Part shown: positions 1 to 11,295 of the stretch, in pieces | How positions within the stretch are numbered: position 1 is the first letter of the stretch | Layout: every line of letters begins with the position of its first letter | Source: Cladorhizidae sp. MBARI D1340-BT2 | Taxonomy: Eukaryota > Porifera > Demospongiae > Poecilosclerida > Cladorhizidae | Direction of reading: 5' to 3' | DNA: 64,000 nucleotides | Assembly (NCBI GenBank): GCA_028752905.1 | Contig: JAQNBH010000012.1 | Location: forward strand, 21,520,570-21,584,569 | Made by a program: the position numbers and the translations under genes | The notes under the pieces: generated by a model | What the model saw: the letters and a program-made list of their open reading frames with translations, nothing else | Told to the model about the DNA's origin: nothing | Databases searched by the model: none

Positions 1-94
1 GCTGCAATGTACTACATAAGTTATCAAAATAGGAGACCGGTGATGAAGGAGGACGATATACAGTTGAGATGCAACGCTTATCATTACTATAAGG

Positions 95-325
95 TTACCT
101 GACTTTTATAGCTACAAACTCAAAGTCATCTGTGCCGTTCCACATTATTTCCCAGATTAGAGTAGCAAGAACATGCATGATTATGCCACCTCCATGCCTA
201 TTTCTGTCACGTCTGATTAAGCTGTAATTTTCAATTGCTAACTCCTGGTCAAGTATTTCCTCAGACAGCCATGATTCCACAATACATACAATAGATGGAT
301 GTTTATCAGCAACCTCAGCCCTCAA
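95..325 (-). pseudogene. Non-LTR retrotransposon endonuclease fragment
   Basis: A 76-codon open segment reads like the N-terminal part of an exonuclease-endonuclease-phosphatase (EEP) domain of a non-LTR retrotransposon. It has an ESWL block followed by NYSLIRRDRNRHGGG, the usual order in CR1/Jockey-like endonucleases. In such elements this domain nicks target DNA to prime reverse transcription. No start, catalytic SDH motif or linked reverse transcriptase lies next to it on this strand, so it is a truncated remnant. The clade assignment is inference. Confidence 0.7.
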
Positions 326-349
326 TGTATCTAGTTTATCCTTGTGTTA

Positions 350-900
350 AATTGGAGAACAGTGCAGAAATTGTCGACAAATGGTTGTGCATGTGCTGTT
401 AAATAACTTGATCTCTTGATGGAGATTTGGGGTGAATTGTAGTTGATGTGATCATGAGGACAAACAAGTGCTGAAAAATTATGCGTGTTGGAATGGGAGA
501 TTGCAGATGATGCATGTGGATTGTTGATGACGTGATCAAAACAGTCACGAAGAGATTATATGTTCACTTGTTGAGCACAACACTGACACTACTCTTTCCA
601 TATCCGCTGCCTGGCGTTTGTATCTCATAGTCTTTGGAGGGCATTCCTTAATTCCGTACACTACTAGGTAGAATTTCCGGTCATGGTCAGGGATAACATT
701 AGAAGTAGGTTTAGTGGTCGAGCTGGGGTTTCTTCTTAGTCTCTCCAGTAGTGTTAGTAGTGTTTACATCCAGTGCAGCTGTTTCATTGATATTTTTGAT
801 TACCTGAGTTTTTTCCCCCACATAAACCTTGGTTAAGTTGGTGAGTTCTAAATCTTAACTTCGATATATCTTTTTTTTAGGGTTTCAATTTCTTGGTTAT
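350..900. other. No recognisable gene
   Basis: I see no convincing coding stretch, repeat or RNA gene here. It lies between two retroelement fragments of opposite orientation and may be untranslated or decayed element sequence. Confidence 0.4.
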
Positions 901-920
901 GTTTACTAAGTTGGCAGTGA

Positions 921-2142
921 GTGCATGAAAAGGGTTCAATGGAGATGTCTAAAGTGCCACCAAGGTGTGGTCGCATTGGGCCTTTTCTCAACAACCTCAA
1001 AAACGCTTTCAATGCCATGCCCAGAGACAAGATGTTGGATGCTGTCTATGTAATTTACAGGGGTTTTTCATTCTATGTACTCTTCACCATTCTCCTTGTT
1101 CTGTGGTGACAAGTCGCTGAAAGTGTGCAGCAGGGAGATCCTCTTGGCTCTCTCCTTTTCTGTCTCTCACTCCATCATAACTGTACTCAGTTGTCATCAG
1201 ATGTGTGTGTAATGTTTCTCACTTTGGGGGGGGGGAAGATATAATTCATGATCTTGAGCTCATCAAACAAACTTAAGAGATTGAACAACAACAAGTCTGA
1301 GATCATTTGCCATGATACAGCTTCGAGAAGAATTATGCTCTCTCCCAGGAGCTCATGTGGTTGATCCCTCTGATGCCTGTCTCCTGGGCTCTACTCTGGG
1401 TAGCTTGGATTCTGTCGTAACTGTTCTCAGGGAGAAGTGCAATCTTTATTGCAGAATGATTTGGCTCGAGCCCAGCTTTTGGCTGTTTCAGTAGAATCTG
1501 GTGCATGCCTAAATGCCCTCCCCATCTCGTCCCTGGATTTGAGGGTGGATAACGGCTCCACTTTGTGTCGTACTCATAACTGCCAGCACTGTGGAGCTGA
1601 AGTAGATCATCTCGCCACGCATGGCCTTAGCTGCAAGAGAAGTGAAGGACATTTCTACTGTCATCTCTTCCGAGCATTGTCATCTGCAGGTGCCCCTTCC
1701 AGGATGGAATTGTTGGGTCTCTTTCATTCTGACTGGAAAAGGCCTAATAGGGTAACCATGGTTCCATGATAAAATGGCAAGCAACTGGTGTGGTGGAATC
1801 AAACTGTCCATATGTTTGTCTGTTGGGTACTGCAGTGAGTAGTGCTGGAGCTGTAGTTGCTATGGCTTGAAGAAAGTGGCCAAGTATGCGAGCCTGGATC
1901 CATGCCACTTTTTTATACCATGGCCATTGAGTCTTTGGAGGCCAGTCGGTGGCTTTCCTGAAGGAGCTCAGCCTCAGGATAAGGCAAAGAACTGGGGAGG
2001 TGAATGCCTGTGCTCACATCCTTCAGCGTCTCTCGGTGGCAGAGTCCAGAGGAGAAAGCCTTATCTGTATTGGGGTCAGTCGGAAGTTGAACTTATCGTT
2101 ACCTGCTTAGTTCTTTGGTTATTTATTTATTTATGTACGTAA
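921..2142 (+). pseudogene. Decayed non-LTR retrotransposon, reverse transcriptase to C-terminus
   Basis: Pieces of one reverse transcriptase polyprotein follow in order but in shifting frames. LKNAFNAMPRDKMLDAV (about 981-1042) matches the conserved palm entry. VQQGDPLGSLLFCL (about 1130-1170) matches the block before the catalytic aspartates; the expected LDD-type motif is lost and replaced by a G-rich stretch near 1225-1236. ISSLDLRVDNGS and CQHCGAEVDHLATHGLSC (about 1530-1640) form a C-terminal zinc-finger-like region. ELSLRIRQRTGEVNACAH (about 1966-2020) is the far C-terminal block. Several frameshifts and stops show it is dead. The order of blocks is typical of LINE elements whose last ORF ends in a Cys/His cluster. 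Confidence 0.8.
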
Positions 2143-2149
2143 GTATATT

Positions 2150-2300
2150 ATATTCTAGTTATATTATATATTGCTAATTATATACATGGTTTATTGTTTA
2201 TTTCCTGAATTTATAATAATAAATTTAAAAAAATGATGATGATGATGGTGATATAATAATAAATAAATAAATAAATAAATTTTTTTTAAAGAGAGATAAT
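2150..2300. repeat. AT-rich low-complexity tract
   Basis: Runs of TATATT, GATGATGAT (about 2234-2250) and AAATAAATAAAT (2259-2280) make a simple-sequence tail directly downstream of the retroelement remnant. It could be the degraded 3' tail of that LINE. Confidence 0.6.
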
Positions 2301-2439
2301 AATAAGATATGCTTGATACTCAAACATCAACAAAGAAGATAACTAACTGAATACAAAAAGATTATGGTGGTCGTGGTTTCAAATTCAGGCTTTTGAGAGT
2401 GGCCACCCAGCAGCCGGGCAAGTCCATCGCTTTGGTGCT

Positions 2440-3263
2440 AGGCTGTTGTGCCTGACTTTTCCCAACTGCAACTGGATATCAACAGCATCAATGAATGGGT
2501 AAACAAAAACTTTCTCCATATGAATCCAGATGCAAGACAATGCTAATATCAAGGAAGAGGAAAACTGTTCAGCTACCACAATTCTTATTAAATGGTACAC
2601 CTATTCAGCATGTAGAGACCTTCAAGTAGTACTCCTTTCCTCAGATCTTTCCTGGTCTAAACATATCAACTGCATCTGCTCGAAGGCAAGGAAACTCCTT
2701 GGGATAACTGATAGGAAATTCTATCGAAATATGAATTCTGTCAACTTATTAAATTTATACAGCCTACATGTGCGGCCCCATTTAGAATATGCTGCTCCAG
2801 TCTGGGATCCACATCTAATTAAGGACACAAGTCAAATTGAAAACGTTCAAAAGTTTGCACTGAGAATGTGCCTGAGGAAATGGGACTCTACTATTACACT
2901 ATTCTGAGCTACCAACCCTCAAGAACCGCAGGTCTTTTTTTAAACAAAGCACATTATACAATATCATTCATGGATATTTCTATTATCCACCTGATATTTT
3001 GGTACATAAAGTAAGTAGACGTCATGCAGATTAATCACACTTATTGCACCAACCAAGAGCACATACAAATGCCTTTCATTCCTCTTTTGTTCTTGACTCT
3101 ATCCGCATGTGGAATAACTTGCCCTGTGAAGCACATTCAGCTCCACCAACACTTTCAAACATTTCATTGCTCCTTTATTCATGTAGCATTATATACACAC
3201 AGACACACACTAGTATTAGCTTATGGCTATTTGTGTATCTTATTATTTTTATTTTTTAAATGA
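2440..3263 (+). pseudogene. LINE reverse-transcriptase thumb and C-terminal remnant
   Basis: Three frames together spell the end of a non-LTR reverse transcriptase. LDINSINEWVNKNFLHMN (about 2470-2525) is the typical post-palm helix. LLNGTPIQHVETFK (about 2586-2627) changes frame to VVLLSSDLSWSKHINCICSK, and LNLYSLHVRPHLEYAAPVWD (about 2748-2810) is the diagnostic thumb block. After a stop, FVLDSIRMWNNLP (about 3083-3125) is the usual C-terminal block. At least two frameshifts and stops make it non-functional. It is a different copy from the preceding remnant. Confidence 0.82.
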
Positions 3264-3948
3264 CTGCAGCCCTCAGGATTCACGTCCACCAGAGCTCTTT
3301 TCAGTTTCTGACAGTGCAGCCTTCACTTCTCTCCACTTAACACTCTCCTCATCCCTTGCACTTCTGGTAGTGTAGCCTTCAGTGCTTTCCTTTTACTCGT
3401 ATTAGATACTCTCTCCTCATTCGAGCACTCGAGAAATTTCTGCTCTGTGAAGTGTCATTTATTCTGTTGGATTGATCCACAGTTTCTCTGTTGGTATCAA
3501 CTCTCAACTACCCCAGTCAACCTTTCTTGTAATTTCTCGTGCAGTCTCACTTCCTACATCCTTTCAATATCTCTATCTCGCTCCTGCAGATCTCCTGCTA
3601 CCTGTTCGCGTTGTGCAGTTACTGTTCAGTCTGTTCATAGCCATTCTGTACTGGATTACGTATCTATTCTGGAAAATAAACAGCATGGTTTTAGTACGCA
3701 TGAATCTTCTCATATTCATCACACCTCCATAGCTAGCGTTGTAGGGTTTTTTTCATCAGTAGACTTCCCTTCTTTGGTCCTATCCCAGAGCAGTGCAGCT
3801 GCTAATATAGCTGGTGTTTGCTTTCTCTCGTCATTTAGGGTCACAATAAAGTCATTTGCTAGCTCAAAGCTGTGGGCACTTAGAAGGTTGTTAGTTAACT
3901 GATGATTTCTTTCTTTTGATCATTCCTTGTACAATGCAGTAGATAACG
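3264..3948. other. No recognisable gene
   Basis: A 151-codon plus-strand open frame exists at 3447-3902 but its product is Ser/Cys-rich and matches no family I know. I regard it as chance, possibly part of an older retroelement. Confidence 0.4.
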
Positions 3949-4304
3949 TTAGAGATGAGGTTTGTAGCTATAGCTTTCTCGCAGCTTTCTCAAGCACTCC
4001 ATTGTAAACAGTGTGTCACACTTGAGTGTCCGTTTCAAGATTCTAGATCTCAAAGGCAATTTTGTTAATGGCATACTTTTATGGCACTCCTTCCCTTTTA
4101 GAACCATGGACAGATGGAGTGTAAAAGCTTTACTTGAGCTAAGGAAGTTTTCGATGGCACCAAGTTCTAGCCAGCAATGAATGCAATAAAAATGTAATGA
4201 ATGGTTTGTGAAACAATCGAAATGCAAATTGAAAACTATTCAGTAGGGAGAGGATACTTGGAGCTCATTTAGGGAGTACTTATAAGTGCACTTATTACTT
4301 ATTA

Positions 4305-6234
4305 TTATATGTGGAGACCTAGTGCCCATCTTTTCAGGGTAGATGGTTTCAGGGTGATTCCTATGATACCTCCAGGGCTGTGTCCGTACCTCATGAATGT
4401 AGATTCAATAAACATGTCAGACCATATCCCATTCCAAATGCCAGGTCGATGCCTCATTACATGGTTTCCACGAAGGAACTCCTCGAGTATTGGAGCTGGA
4501 AGTTTCTCCATTGAGCGTAGGTAATAGAAGCAGTACCTGAAATAAGTAAAACTGGATGATATTTTATTGAGTGTAGTCTCGTGAACCAGACATATTTGTG
4601 CACACGAAGGATTAGGTGCATACCTTCCACTCGCATAAATATACATCTGGTTCATGAGACTAGTATATGGCAGTAAGCACAACTTCACTAAGATATAAAT
4701 ATTGGAATAGATTATTGACAAGCTAGTATTATGTGCTACCTTGCGTAGTTGAAGTGTCCAGCAGAAAAGAAGTAAGGCATCATCTGCTGGATGATCCACA
4801 GGTGCAGTGGCCAGTCAGCCTCCCTTTCAGATCTGATGAACATCATCATGAGTAACACAGGCTTGATGAGGTTATCCACCCATAGTTTTGCTGTTCGACT
4901 TTGGTTTGCCCTGTCAGCAAGAGTTTCCATCAAATCAGAGTGGCAATGCACTAATCCAACACCACTGTGAGATATGCCCATATCTTCTTGGCTCCTAGCA
5001 GCTGCATGGGCAGCAGATGCCTTGAATCGATTTATTTCATCATAAGAACAAGTGCCATACAATTGTTCAATTACTGACTTCTGTCTCACCAAAAGACCAA
5101 GAGCTATCTGTAGTGATGTTTGCCTGTTTGTAACCATACTAGTAACAATGTTTCCTACCATACCTGATGGCAGTGAATAGTTGAGGTGTGGTGATATCAA
5201 AGAGAGCAAATGCAAAAGTGCTGGACTAACATCCCCAACAACATCTTCAGAGTTGATCCTTGTTCTGTACTTAAACTTATCATGCTTCAGTTCTTTCGAC
5301 TCGATGGCAATCAGTTTTGCTACTTTTGCTATTGCCAAATCATCATCATCCTCTTCACATGCCACTAGTTTCAGAACATTGGAAGCATTGCTCTTGAATA
5401 TAAGAATACTTGCAACTCCTGCACCTGATAAGATAAGAAGGTCATGTCCGAAGTGTTCAGCTAAACTTTTGATTAGTTGCCGACGTGTCAATGACTCACC
5501 TTTGTATGATATGTACAAACTGTGCACTTCTATAGAGTTCCAGATCCACGTTAAGTCTTCCATCAGATCATTCACCAGACATGCAAAGACTTGATCTTGA
5601 GGTGTTTTAAGGTTGTTTGATGCTGACGATGGAATGTTACGAGAACCTCTGAACAAGGACATGCAGTCTTTATGGTATTGAGCATCTATAGCATGTAAGT
5701 CACTAACTGCTCCTGCAATTCGTAGACGCACTTGTTGTGCCCATTCATCATTACGCAAATCACATGCATGCAGAATGACATCTTTGAAAGTGTTCCGATT
5801 GGATCCACAATCAGCAGTTCTACATTGAACCACACGACGCCAACGGCCAGGGTGTTTTGAATCCGGTTTGGTATAACATTGTTCTCCACATATCAAACAT
5901 TGATCTTTGAAACAAAAAGGGCTAATGTGTGACCGACAAGTTTTCTTAGAAAACTGGTTCTTCTTTTGCTTTAGTGTGGCGTGACAGGAAACGCTTTATG
6001 TGAGTCTTTGAGGTATAGGTGGAGACACAGTTCCTATGTAGATACAGTGTGTTACAACTATCATCTAGCATTACCTCTAGGTCAACATGTAAACCATCAC
6101 CTCTTCGTTTACTAGCTTGTATAATGCTATGCAGTATTTCAGGGCCAGCAGCTATAAGCAGGTTATTGCTACTGCAGTTCATAGAATTTTTAAACAGACA
6201 ATGTGTGTTGAGCTGTGACTGGGATGCCATGTCC
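4305..6234 (-). CDS. Uncharacterised invertebrate protein, two or more exons, one frameshift
   Basis: Function unknown. The segments, in minus-strand order, are as follows. 6230-5946 starts MASQSQLNTHC and holds HRNCVSTYTSKTHIKRFL. 5975-4740 continues in another frame with KKTCRSHISPFCFKDQCLIC, then CGEQC, GRWRRVVQC and GAVSDLHAIDAQYHKDC. 4536-4305 ends with VMRHRPGIWNGIWSDMFIE and FMRYGHSPGGIIGITL. The two long parts join through a clean GT-AG intron (next entry), and the codon across the junction is restored. The switch near 5946-5975 needs a one-base shift and has no intron signal, so it is a mutation or a sequence error. Conserved Cys/His pairs near the N-terminus suggest metal binding. 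I remember similar unnamed proteins from cnidarians and other invertebrates, so it may be a lineage-expanded or transposon-linked family (inference). The end after GLHI looks short. Confidence 0.7.
4537..4739 (-). other. Intron in the uncharacterised gene (203 nt)
   Basis: On the minus strand the exon ends GCAAG, the intron begins GTAGCACATA and ends TTATTTCAG, and the next exon begins GTACTGC. Joining them gives NYA-R-YCFYYLRSMEKLP with the split Arg codon intact, which strongly supports a real spliced intron. Confidence 0.85.
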
Positions 6235-6249
6235 TGTTATAGCTAGAAA

Positions 6250-8100
6250 TGGAGAGAAAATATGCATGTTAGTCAACCATCACCAAAGATGTTTACTCTG
6301 TACTACTCCCCCATAGACACATATTTTACTTACCTGCTAATAGCTAAGCTTGAAACTTTTTCTGCATGTGTGCTCTCTGAACTTCCTTTACCTACTGTTG
6401 TTGATTGCATTAAAAAATGCAGAGCTAATTATTACAAAATAATTATGATGCACATGGCCAAAAAAAAAATTCTTCGAGCAGCTAGATTGTATATAGCTAG
6501 TAGGTACAGATGCCTGCTAGAAATATATATATAATATATACTTTTTTTTGCATGATTTTACCTCAAGAAATAAGAAATGTATCCATAGTGGGTGTGCTCA
6601 AAATTATGAAATTTGCTTATCAATAAAATAAATAATTGCATTGTTTGTAGTAGAAGCTAAACCACGAAATAGCTATGCCACTCAATAAATATAATCAAGG
6701 GTATATTGTAGCATGTAAAGTGTTGATTAAAAGACGAAGTTAATAAACTACCATAACAGAGTAGAGGTACAGATTTTCTATGTGCGTTAAACGATTCCTT
6801 GACAAAGAAAATGTATGATTTGGCACCGAAAATAAGTCTCTAGGTGAAGTTTTCACAGTTATAGCCATTTTTCAGTTTTCATGGCAGCCATTTTGAATTT
6901 TGCGTATAAAAAAAATTGCCCAAGGATGACAGAGTGGCATCAAGTGGATTTGGGTTCAGTAGGGTTTGTACTACCAGAATCAGCAATAAAACATTGTATG
7001 TACTCCAAAACACAACCCAAGCTCAAAATTGACATTCTGCCACCAGACTAAATCCAAAATTATTCAAGATGGGTGCCTGTTCCTAATTTTTTAATAGGTG
7101 AATATATGGCAAATACAAACAAACATACATACATAGATACATAGATAGATACACATATGCCATGCGCATGGCAGTACTAAATTTTCTGTCCAACTCCCCA
7201 GTGAAGGCTTGCTTCGCTTGCCGATCAATAATCCAACTAGTGGTGAGCAATGGTGCGATGAAGAGGGGTAAAAAATTGTTTTACCTTCTCTAGCCATTTT
7301 TCTGACCCAAGCATAGATGCAGGCATAGCAGTGATCTGCAAAAATTTTGATGGCATGAGATCGGATTGTGATATATTGTATATAGTAGCTAACTAAACTG
7401 TGAAAAACAGACGTAATGATCATTTCCATTGGTGGGGATTGGTATATATTAAAACTATAGCTAGCTAATGGAAAACACATACATGTATTCCACATTGCAT
7501 TATCAGCATTCATGGCAAGTTATTATCCAACTACAATACGAGTTCTCTCTCTTGTGTCCAAGCTCTCATGCATGTGCTATACCTCTCTCCTTTATACATT
7601 AGGACAATTAAAGATATAAAGATTGGTAACAGAGGGTATATAACATGCTTGCTTATATTTTTCACTTACACACACACACACATTAATCTTCCTCTGCCAG
7701 TGCAGGATGCAGTCGTCATATTCATTAGTATGATGAAGACAAACTGAGCATTCATGGCAAACTACACACACAACACATATACTCTTCTGCTAGTGGTGGA
7801 AGCAGTCATCATTCAAAATACTTTGTCTGTTAATCACCTGCCTGTCAGTGTGTTGACATGATTTTATGGTTGTCACTGGCTTGATGTGACATGATGCAGT
7901 GAAATATTACAAGTATTTTACTTTGAAATGCTAAACAACCTGAGTTTACAGTATTTATCTCTGTTGGAGGAGCATCTGCAGTAATTTCTGATGCAGCCGT
8001 TTTGGTTCCTACAATATTATACCAGTTTTCCAAAAATTATTTGATTAGCCAATTATGATGCAATTAGCAAAACCATGGGTGTACTGTTTATGTAGATACC
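6250..8100. other. Intergenic or intronic AT-rich DNA, no gene seen
   Basis: Rich in TATATA and GCTAGCT words, with a short CA repeat at about 7665-7682. No open frame resembles a known family. If the CXXC-like exon near 8101-8242 belongs to the minus-strand gene at 4305-6234, this would be an intron. A plausible acceptor TATAACAG lies just before the Met codon at 6230. Confidence 0.4.
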
Positions 8101-8242
8101 ATCACTATTTGCATTGATTTTCGAGCACTTTCTGAAATTTCAACTGCTTCCAAAACTTGGCAATCCAAACAGCAAATGCACTTGCCATAATTTTTGTTGA
8201 CACACCCCTCACATGTGCCACATCTTTTCCTTCTGCTTACTG
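8101..8242 (-). CDS. Possible exon with CXXC-type zinc-finger-like motif
   Basis: On the minus strand an acceptor-like TTTTGTGTGCAG precedes coding sequence that reads RKRCGTCEGCVNKNYGKCIC followed by CLDCQVLE. It ends before a donor-like GTATCT. The spacing C-x2-C-x2-C-x6-C-x2-C resembles the first half of a CXXC zinc finger, a domain that binds unmethylated CpG DNA in other animal proteins. The typical KFGG block is absent. It may be an upstream exon of the minus-strand gene below it, or an isolated fragment. Confidence 0.45.
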
Positions 8243-8299
8243 CACACAAAAGTGAATCGTCACAAGACAAGAAAAAATTTAAGATAGATTTTTACAAAT

Positions 8300-9035
8300 A
8301 TTGATCAGTGTAGCCTGGAAGTTAGTGCCACCAGGTAAGAAATACAATCAAGGGAGGTTGCAAAGCACTCCTACATTACAAGTTCTGGGTAAACAAGCTG
8401 TAACCAAGGCAATTCACACTCATGTGGAAGTTGTAAAATATCAGATCATGTACAACAAAATTTGCTTGCCTAAAGACAGCTATGAGCACTGTATGTAGAG
8501 ATTTGCATTAGTCACCACAGCTCTAGAGCTCCTCCCGAAACTGCTAAACAAGATTAAACAAGATAGCACTGCTCCTGTATTCAAGTTGGCAGACCTTACC
8601 AAACTCTACATATCTTAAATTTTTTCTTGTCAACCCATAGACGACTATATTTATTGCAGTGACTGGGCAATGCATCCATGACTACATTTGATCAAGAAAT
8701 TAACAGTATATATCAATATCTAACATCATGCATAACATAGAGTAACCATGCCTGCTCAAAGTGTGGATATTTCTCCTGGACATCCATGGTTTGATTATAA
8801 TTTTCCCGAAACCCCCAAAAATCAGTTGGAATCAATGGCAAACACAATGGAGGCCATACACATTCTCTATCCTTTGGTGGCTGGCTTGGATTAGCATGCA
8901 CTTACACATATAGCCAGCTGCCATAGGTCTGTGCACCTCCTCATCCCTGTCAATGTTTAGCTCAATGTCAACAAACACATGCACAGCAATACCAAAAATA
9001 GGGACATGGGCTTGAGCAAAAGCATAAACCAAGTT
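8300..9035. other. No recognisable gene
   Basis: Only short open frames on both strands (60-66 codons), none with a recognisable motif or a good splice context. Confidence 0.4.
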
Positions 9036-9039
9036 TACC

Positions 9040-9250
9040 AGTTCTCATCTACTGATGAAGGCTAGAGCAACTAGCCGAAATGTCGAATAAATTAAGTTGA
9101 CCATTGAGAAAGTCATTGTATCTATTAGTAATTTGCTGGCTTTCATTTTAGCTTCGTCAGCTTAGCACACCGTTGCATTCCATTATGTTTTATTGTGCTG
9201 TCTGGTTCACAATATGATGGACATAACAGAAAAATGGAACTGAAGGGAGT
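9040..9250 (+). repeat. Penelope-like element end with hammerhead-like motif
   Basis: CTGATGA at 9052-9058 is followed by the self-complementary arms GGCTAG and CTAGCC around AGCAA, then GAAA. This is the layout of a hammerhead ribozyme core (CUGAUGA, stem II, GAAA). Such motifs are known in Penelope-like retroelements. Shortly after, TTGACCATTGAGAAAGTCAT resembles TTGATTATTGAGAAGATCAT near 22385 in the Penelope-like element of this window. A related foldback-like stretch with TGTCTGGTT occurs near 25090. Boundaries are uncertain, and one extra A between the core and stem II weakens the ribozyme call. Confidence 0.45.
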
Positions 9251-9254
9251 GAAA

Positions 9255-9790
9255 AATTCTGCTTGGCCATCGTGATATCGTCAATCGGCATTGAGGCAGC
9301 TATGTCACTAGTTTTTCACCGCCATTACTCTTACTATTACTATTACACTATTTACCATGCACTCTACACTAGCATGTGTGGTGTGAAATCTTCCTGCAAA
9401 CACCACTGTAGATAATCTTTCAGACTTTGTAACAAGCATTCTATACAATGGTGAATACTACTGAAAGGTGGTAACCATTTGTGTAAATACGGTACATATA
9501 TACTTCCATGTTGAAGTCAACAAGACTGAATCTATTTAAACAACAACAGGTTGGGTAATTCTTTTTGTTTAAAAACCATGAAAACTAACTGTTATACAAA
9601 TTCTAAAAATGCAGTACAGTAGGAAGTTAGTTATCCAAACTTCAGTTATTAGAATATGATTGTCAACCAAATGCTACAAGTAGCTGCTGATGCTGCAATG
9701 CTAGCACCATCTGTGAAAATACTGGCTACATAAAGCATGCTCAGGACATGATTGCTAAATCTGTTTAAGTGAATAATTCACAAAATGTGC
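9255..9790. other. No recognisable gene
   Basis: AT-rich DNA lacking open frames of interest. It may be the 5' part of the decayed hAT element that follows, but no transposase motif is readable. Confidence 0.35.
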
Positions 9791-9799
9791 TTTGATTTC

Positions 9800-10135
9800 A
9801 TCAGATGAAATCCATGCAGAATGGAAAACTTACCATAACTACATCACTAAGCAGCCAAAAGAAGACCTTCAGAAGCAGCTAACAAAACTCATTTCTAATC
9901 GAATTCTAAGTAACAATGTTTCCTAATCTGAACACTTAGAAATCTGCCCATGGATTCCGGTTGTGACTGCATCAGTCGAAAGAAGTTTCTCGGAAATGAA
10001 ACTAATCAAGACTAGATTAAGTAACCAGCTGGGAGATTGTAACCTTCATCCTTAACAAATTGAACCCACAGAAAAAATATCTGATGATGATTTATTAGTG
10101 TATGGAATAGAAAACCTATCAGTTCAAAATGCTGT
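9800..10135 (+). pseudogene. hAT transposase C-terminal remnant
   Basis: The translation, across one stop, reads EDLQKQLTKLISN and then IPVVTASVERSFSEMKLIKT. That is the hAT C-terminal dimerisation block, and it closely parallels IPVSTASVERSFSQMKMIKT in the larger hAT element at 29987-33293. The remainder (LSNQLGDCNLHP, then a stop) is degraded. Only the last ~110 codons survive, so it cannot make an active transposase. Confidence 0.82.
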
Positions 10136-10143
10136 ATATAAAT

Positions 10144-10521
10144 TTACATTGTTGCATGTACTAGCATTCCATTGGAAATCAGTTCTGTTAGCTGTTTCTT
10201 TAGACAGTAGGTCTTCTTTGGGGGGGGGGGGGGGTGTGGGGGAGGGCAAACATGTTGCCCCCACCCCTTGAAAGGAACCCCGAATGGCATGTGTTTATTT
10301 GTGTTCACTTTGGTAGCCATTGTAGCTGCACTGGTGTGACTAATTTCAACCATTCCCAGTGTCTGGCGATGCAACTGAATTAATTGGGATCTGGAAAGGG
10401 ACCCATCATCACTGAATATGAAAAGTGCCCTATCGAAGGAAATGAATGGATATGTATCCAAGCATTGCAGTAGTAGGGCATATAGTATGCTCTCTGTGGT
10501 GTCTAGATTATCACTACACAC
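10144..10521 (-). other. Minus-strand open segment with hAT-like scrap and G tract
   Basis: The minus-strand end (about 10150-10205) reads LKKQLTELISNGM, which resembles LQKQLTKLISN in the hAT remnant just upstream. This suggests a small inverted copy. The middle is a C/G homopolymer (about 10219-10234) that translates to Pro repeats. I do not treat the 125-codon frame as a gene. Confidence 0.35.
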
Positions 10522-10524
10522 TCC

Positions 10525-11290
10525 AAATTAGTCTGTTTCAGGCAGACTGAAAGATGTGTAGGCAACGGCACGTCAATCGACAAACAAGTCCACTGAGCAT
10601 GGCAGGAGCAGGTCAACTTCCCCGCCCAGATGAGGTCAAAAAAGCCCATATAAAAAGCTACTCCAGAATGACCATGTCAAAGTCTGGATGCTCCATGCCA
10701 TGTAGGCCCTCCTAAATAGCTACTGTAACAGGAAGGAAGCCAGTCTTCTTTTTGTACCTCGAAAAGTGGCCTAAGTAAGATCTGCAATGCTCTGCAGGTG
10801 ATACACTGCACAAAAGTATGGTCTTATTGACTAGTAGGTATGTCTGGCCAGAAATAGATATGCTATAAACAACAGATAGTTGATTCACTCATAGGAAAAG
10901 GTATTCGTTTATACCTTCTGCATAAGGAGAGGTAAGCGCACTTGCCTGAGTCATAAGAGATTAGCATTGAGTTGGGGACAGCCAGGTAGCCCAGAGTTGA
11001 TTATTTACTCCTTCATTATATTTGAGCACCATGATCTTATAAGAGACTAGAGTCACCATATCTTGTCTGCTGGCTGTCTCAGCTCAAATGTGGCATGCAT
11101 TTTCAGGTCAGCTTCATTCCAGTGCCCAGATTCAGTATGCCTTCAACTGCATCACCCACACTAAATAAGATTAAGTAAGTTCACCAGTGGTCTGAAACTA
11201 CATTTCATCGGAACCAGGGGCAAGGAGACTAGTTGGACTATTGGAGGAGTCAATCAGTCCTCGTGTCCAAATTGGCTTAATCACAAAATC
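10525..11290. other. No recognisable gene
   Basis: Unique-looking DNA with no supported open frame or repeat. Confidence 0.4.
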
Positions 11291-11295
11291 CTGGT

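Noticed and set aside
3447..3902. 151-codon plus-strand frame
   Set aside because: No recognisable motif, and flanking DNA is retroelement debris; a faint reverse-transcriptase-like phrase was too weak to use.
5181..5594. 137-codon plus-strand frame
   Set aside because: It is the antisense shadow of the supported minus-strand gene.
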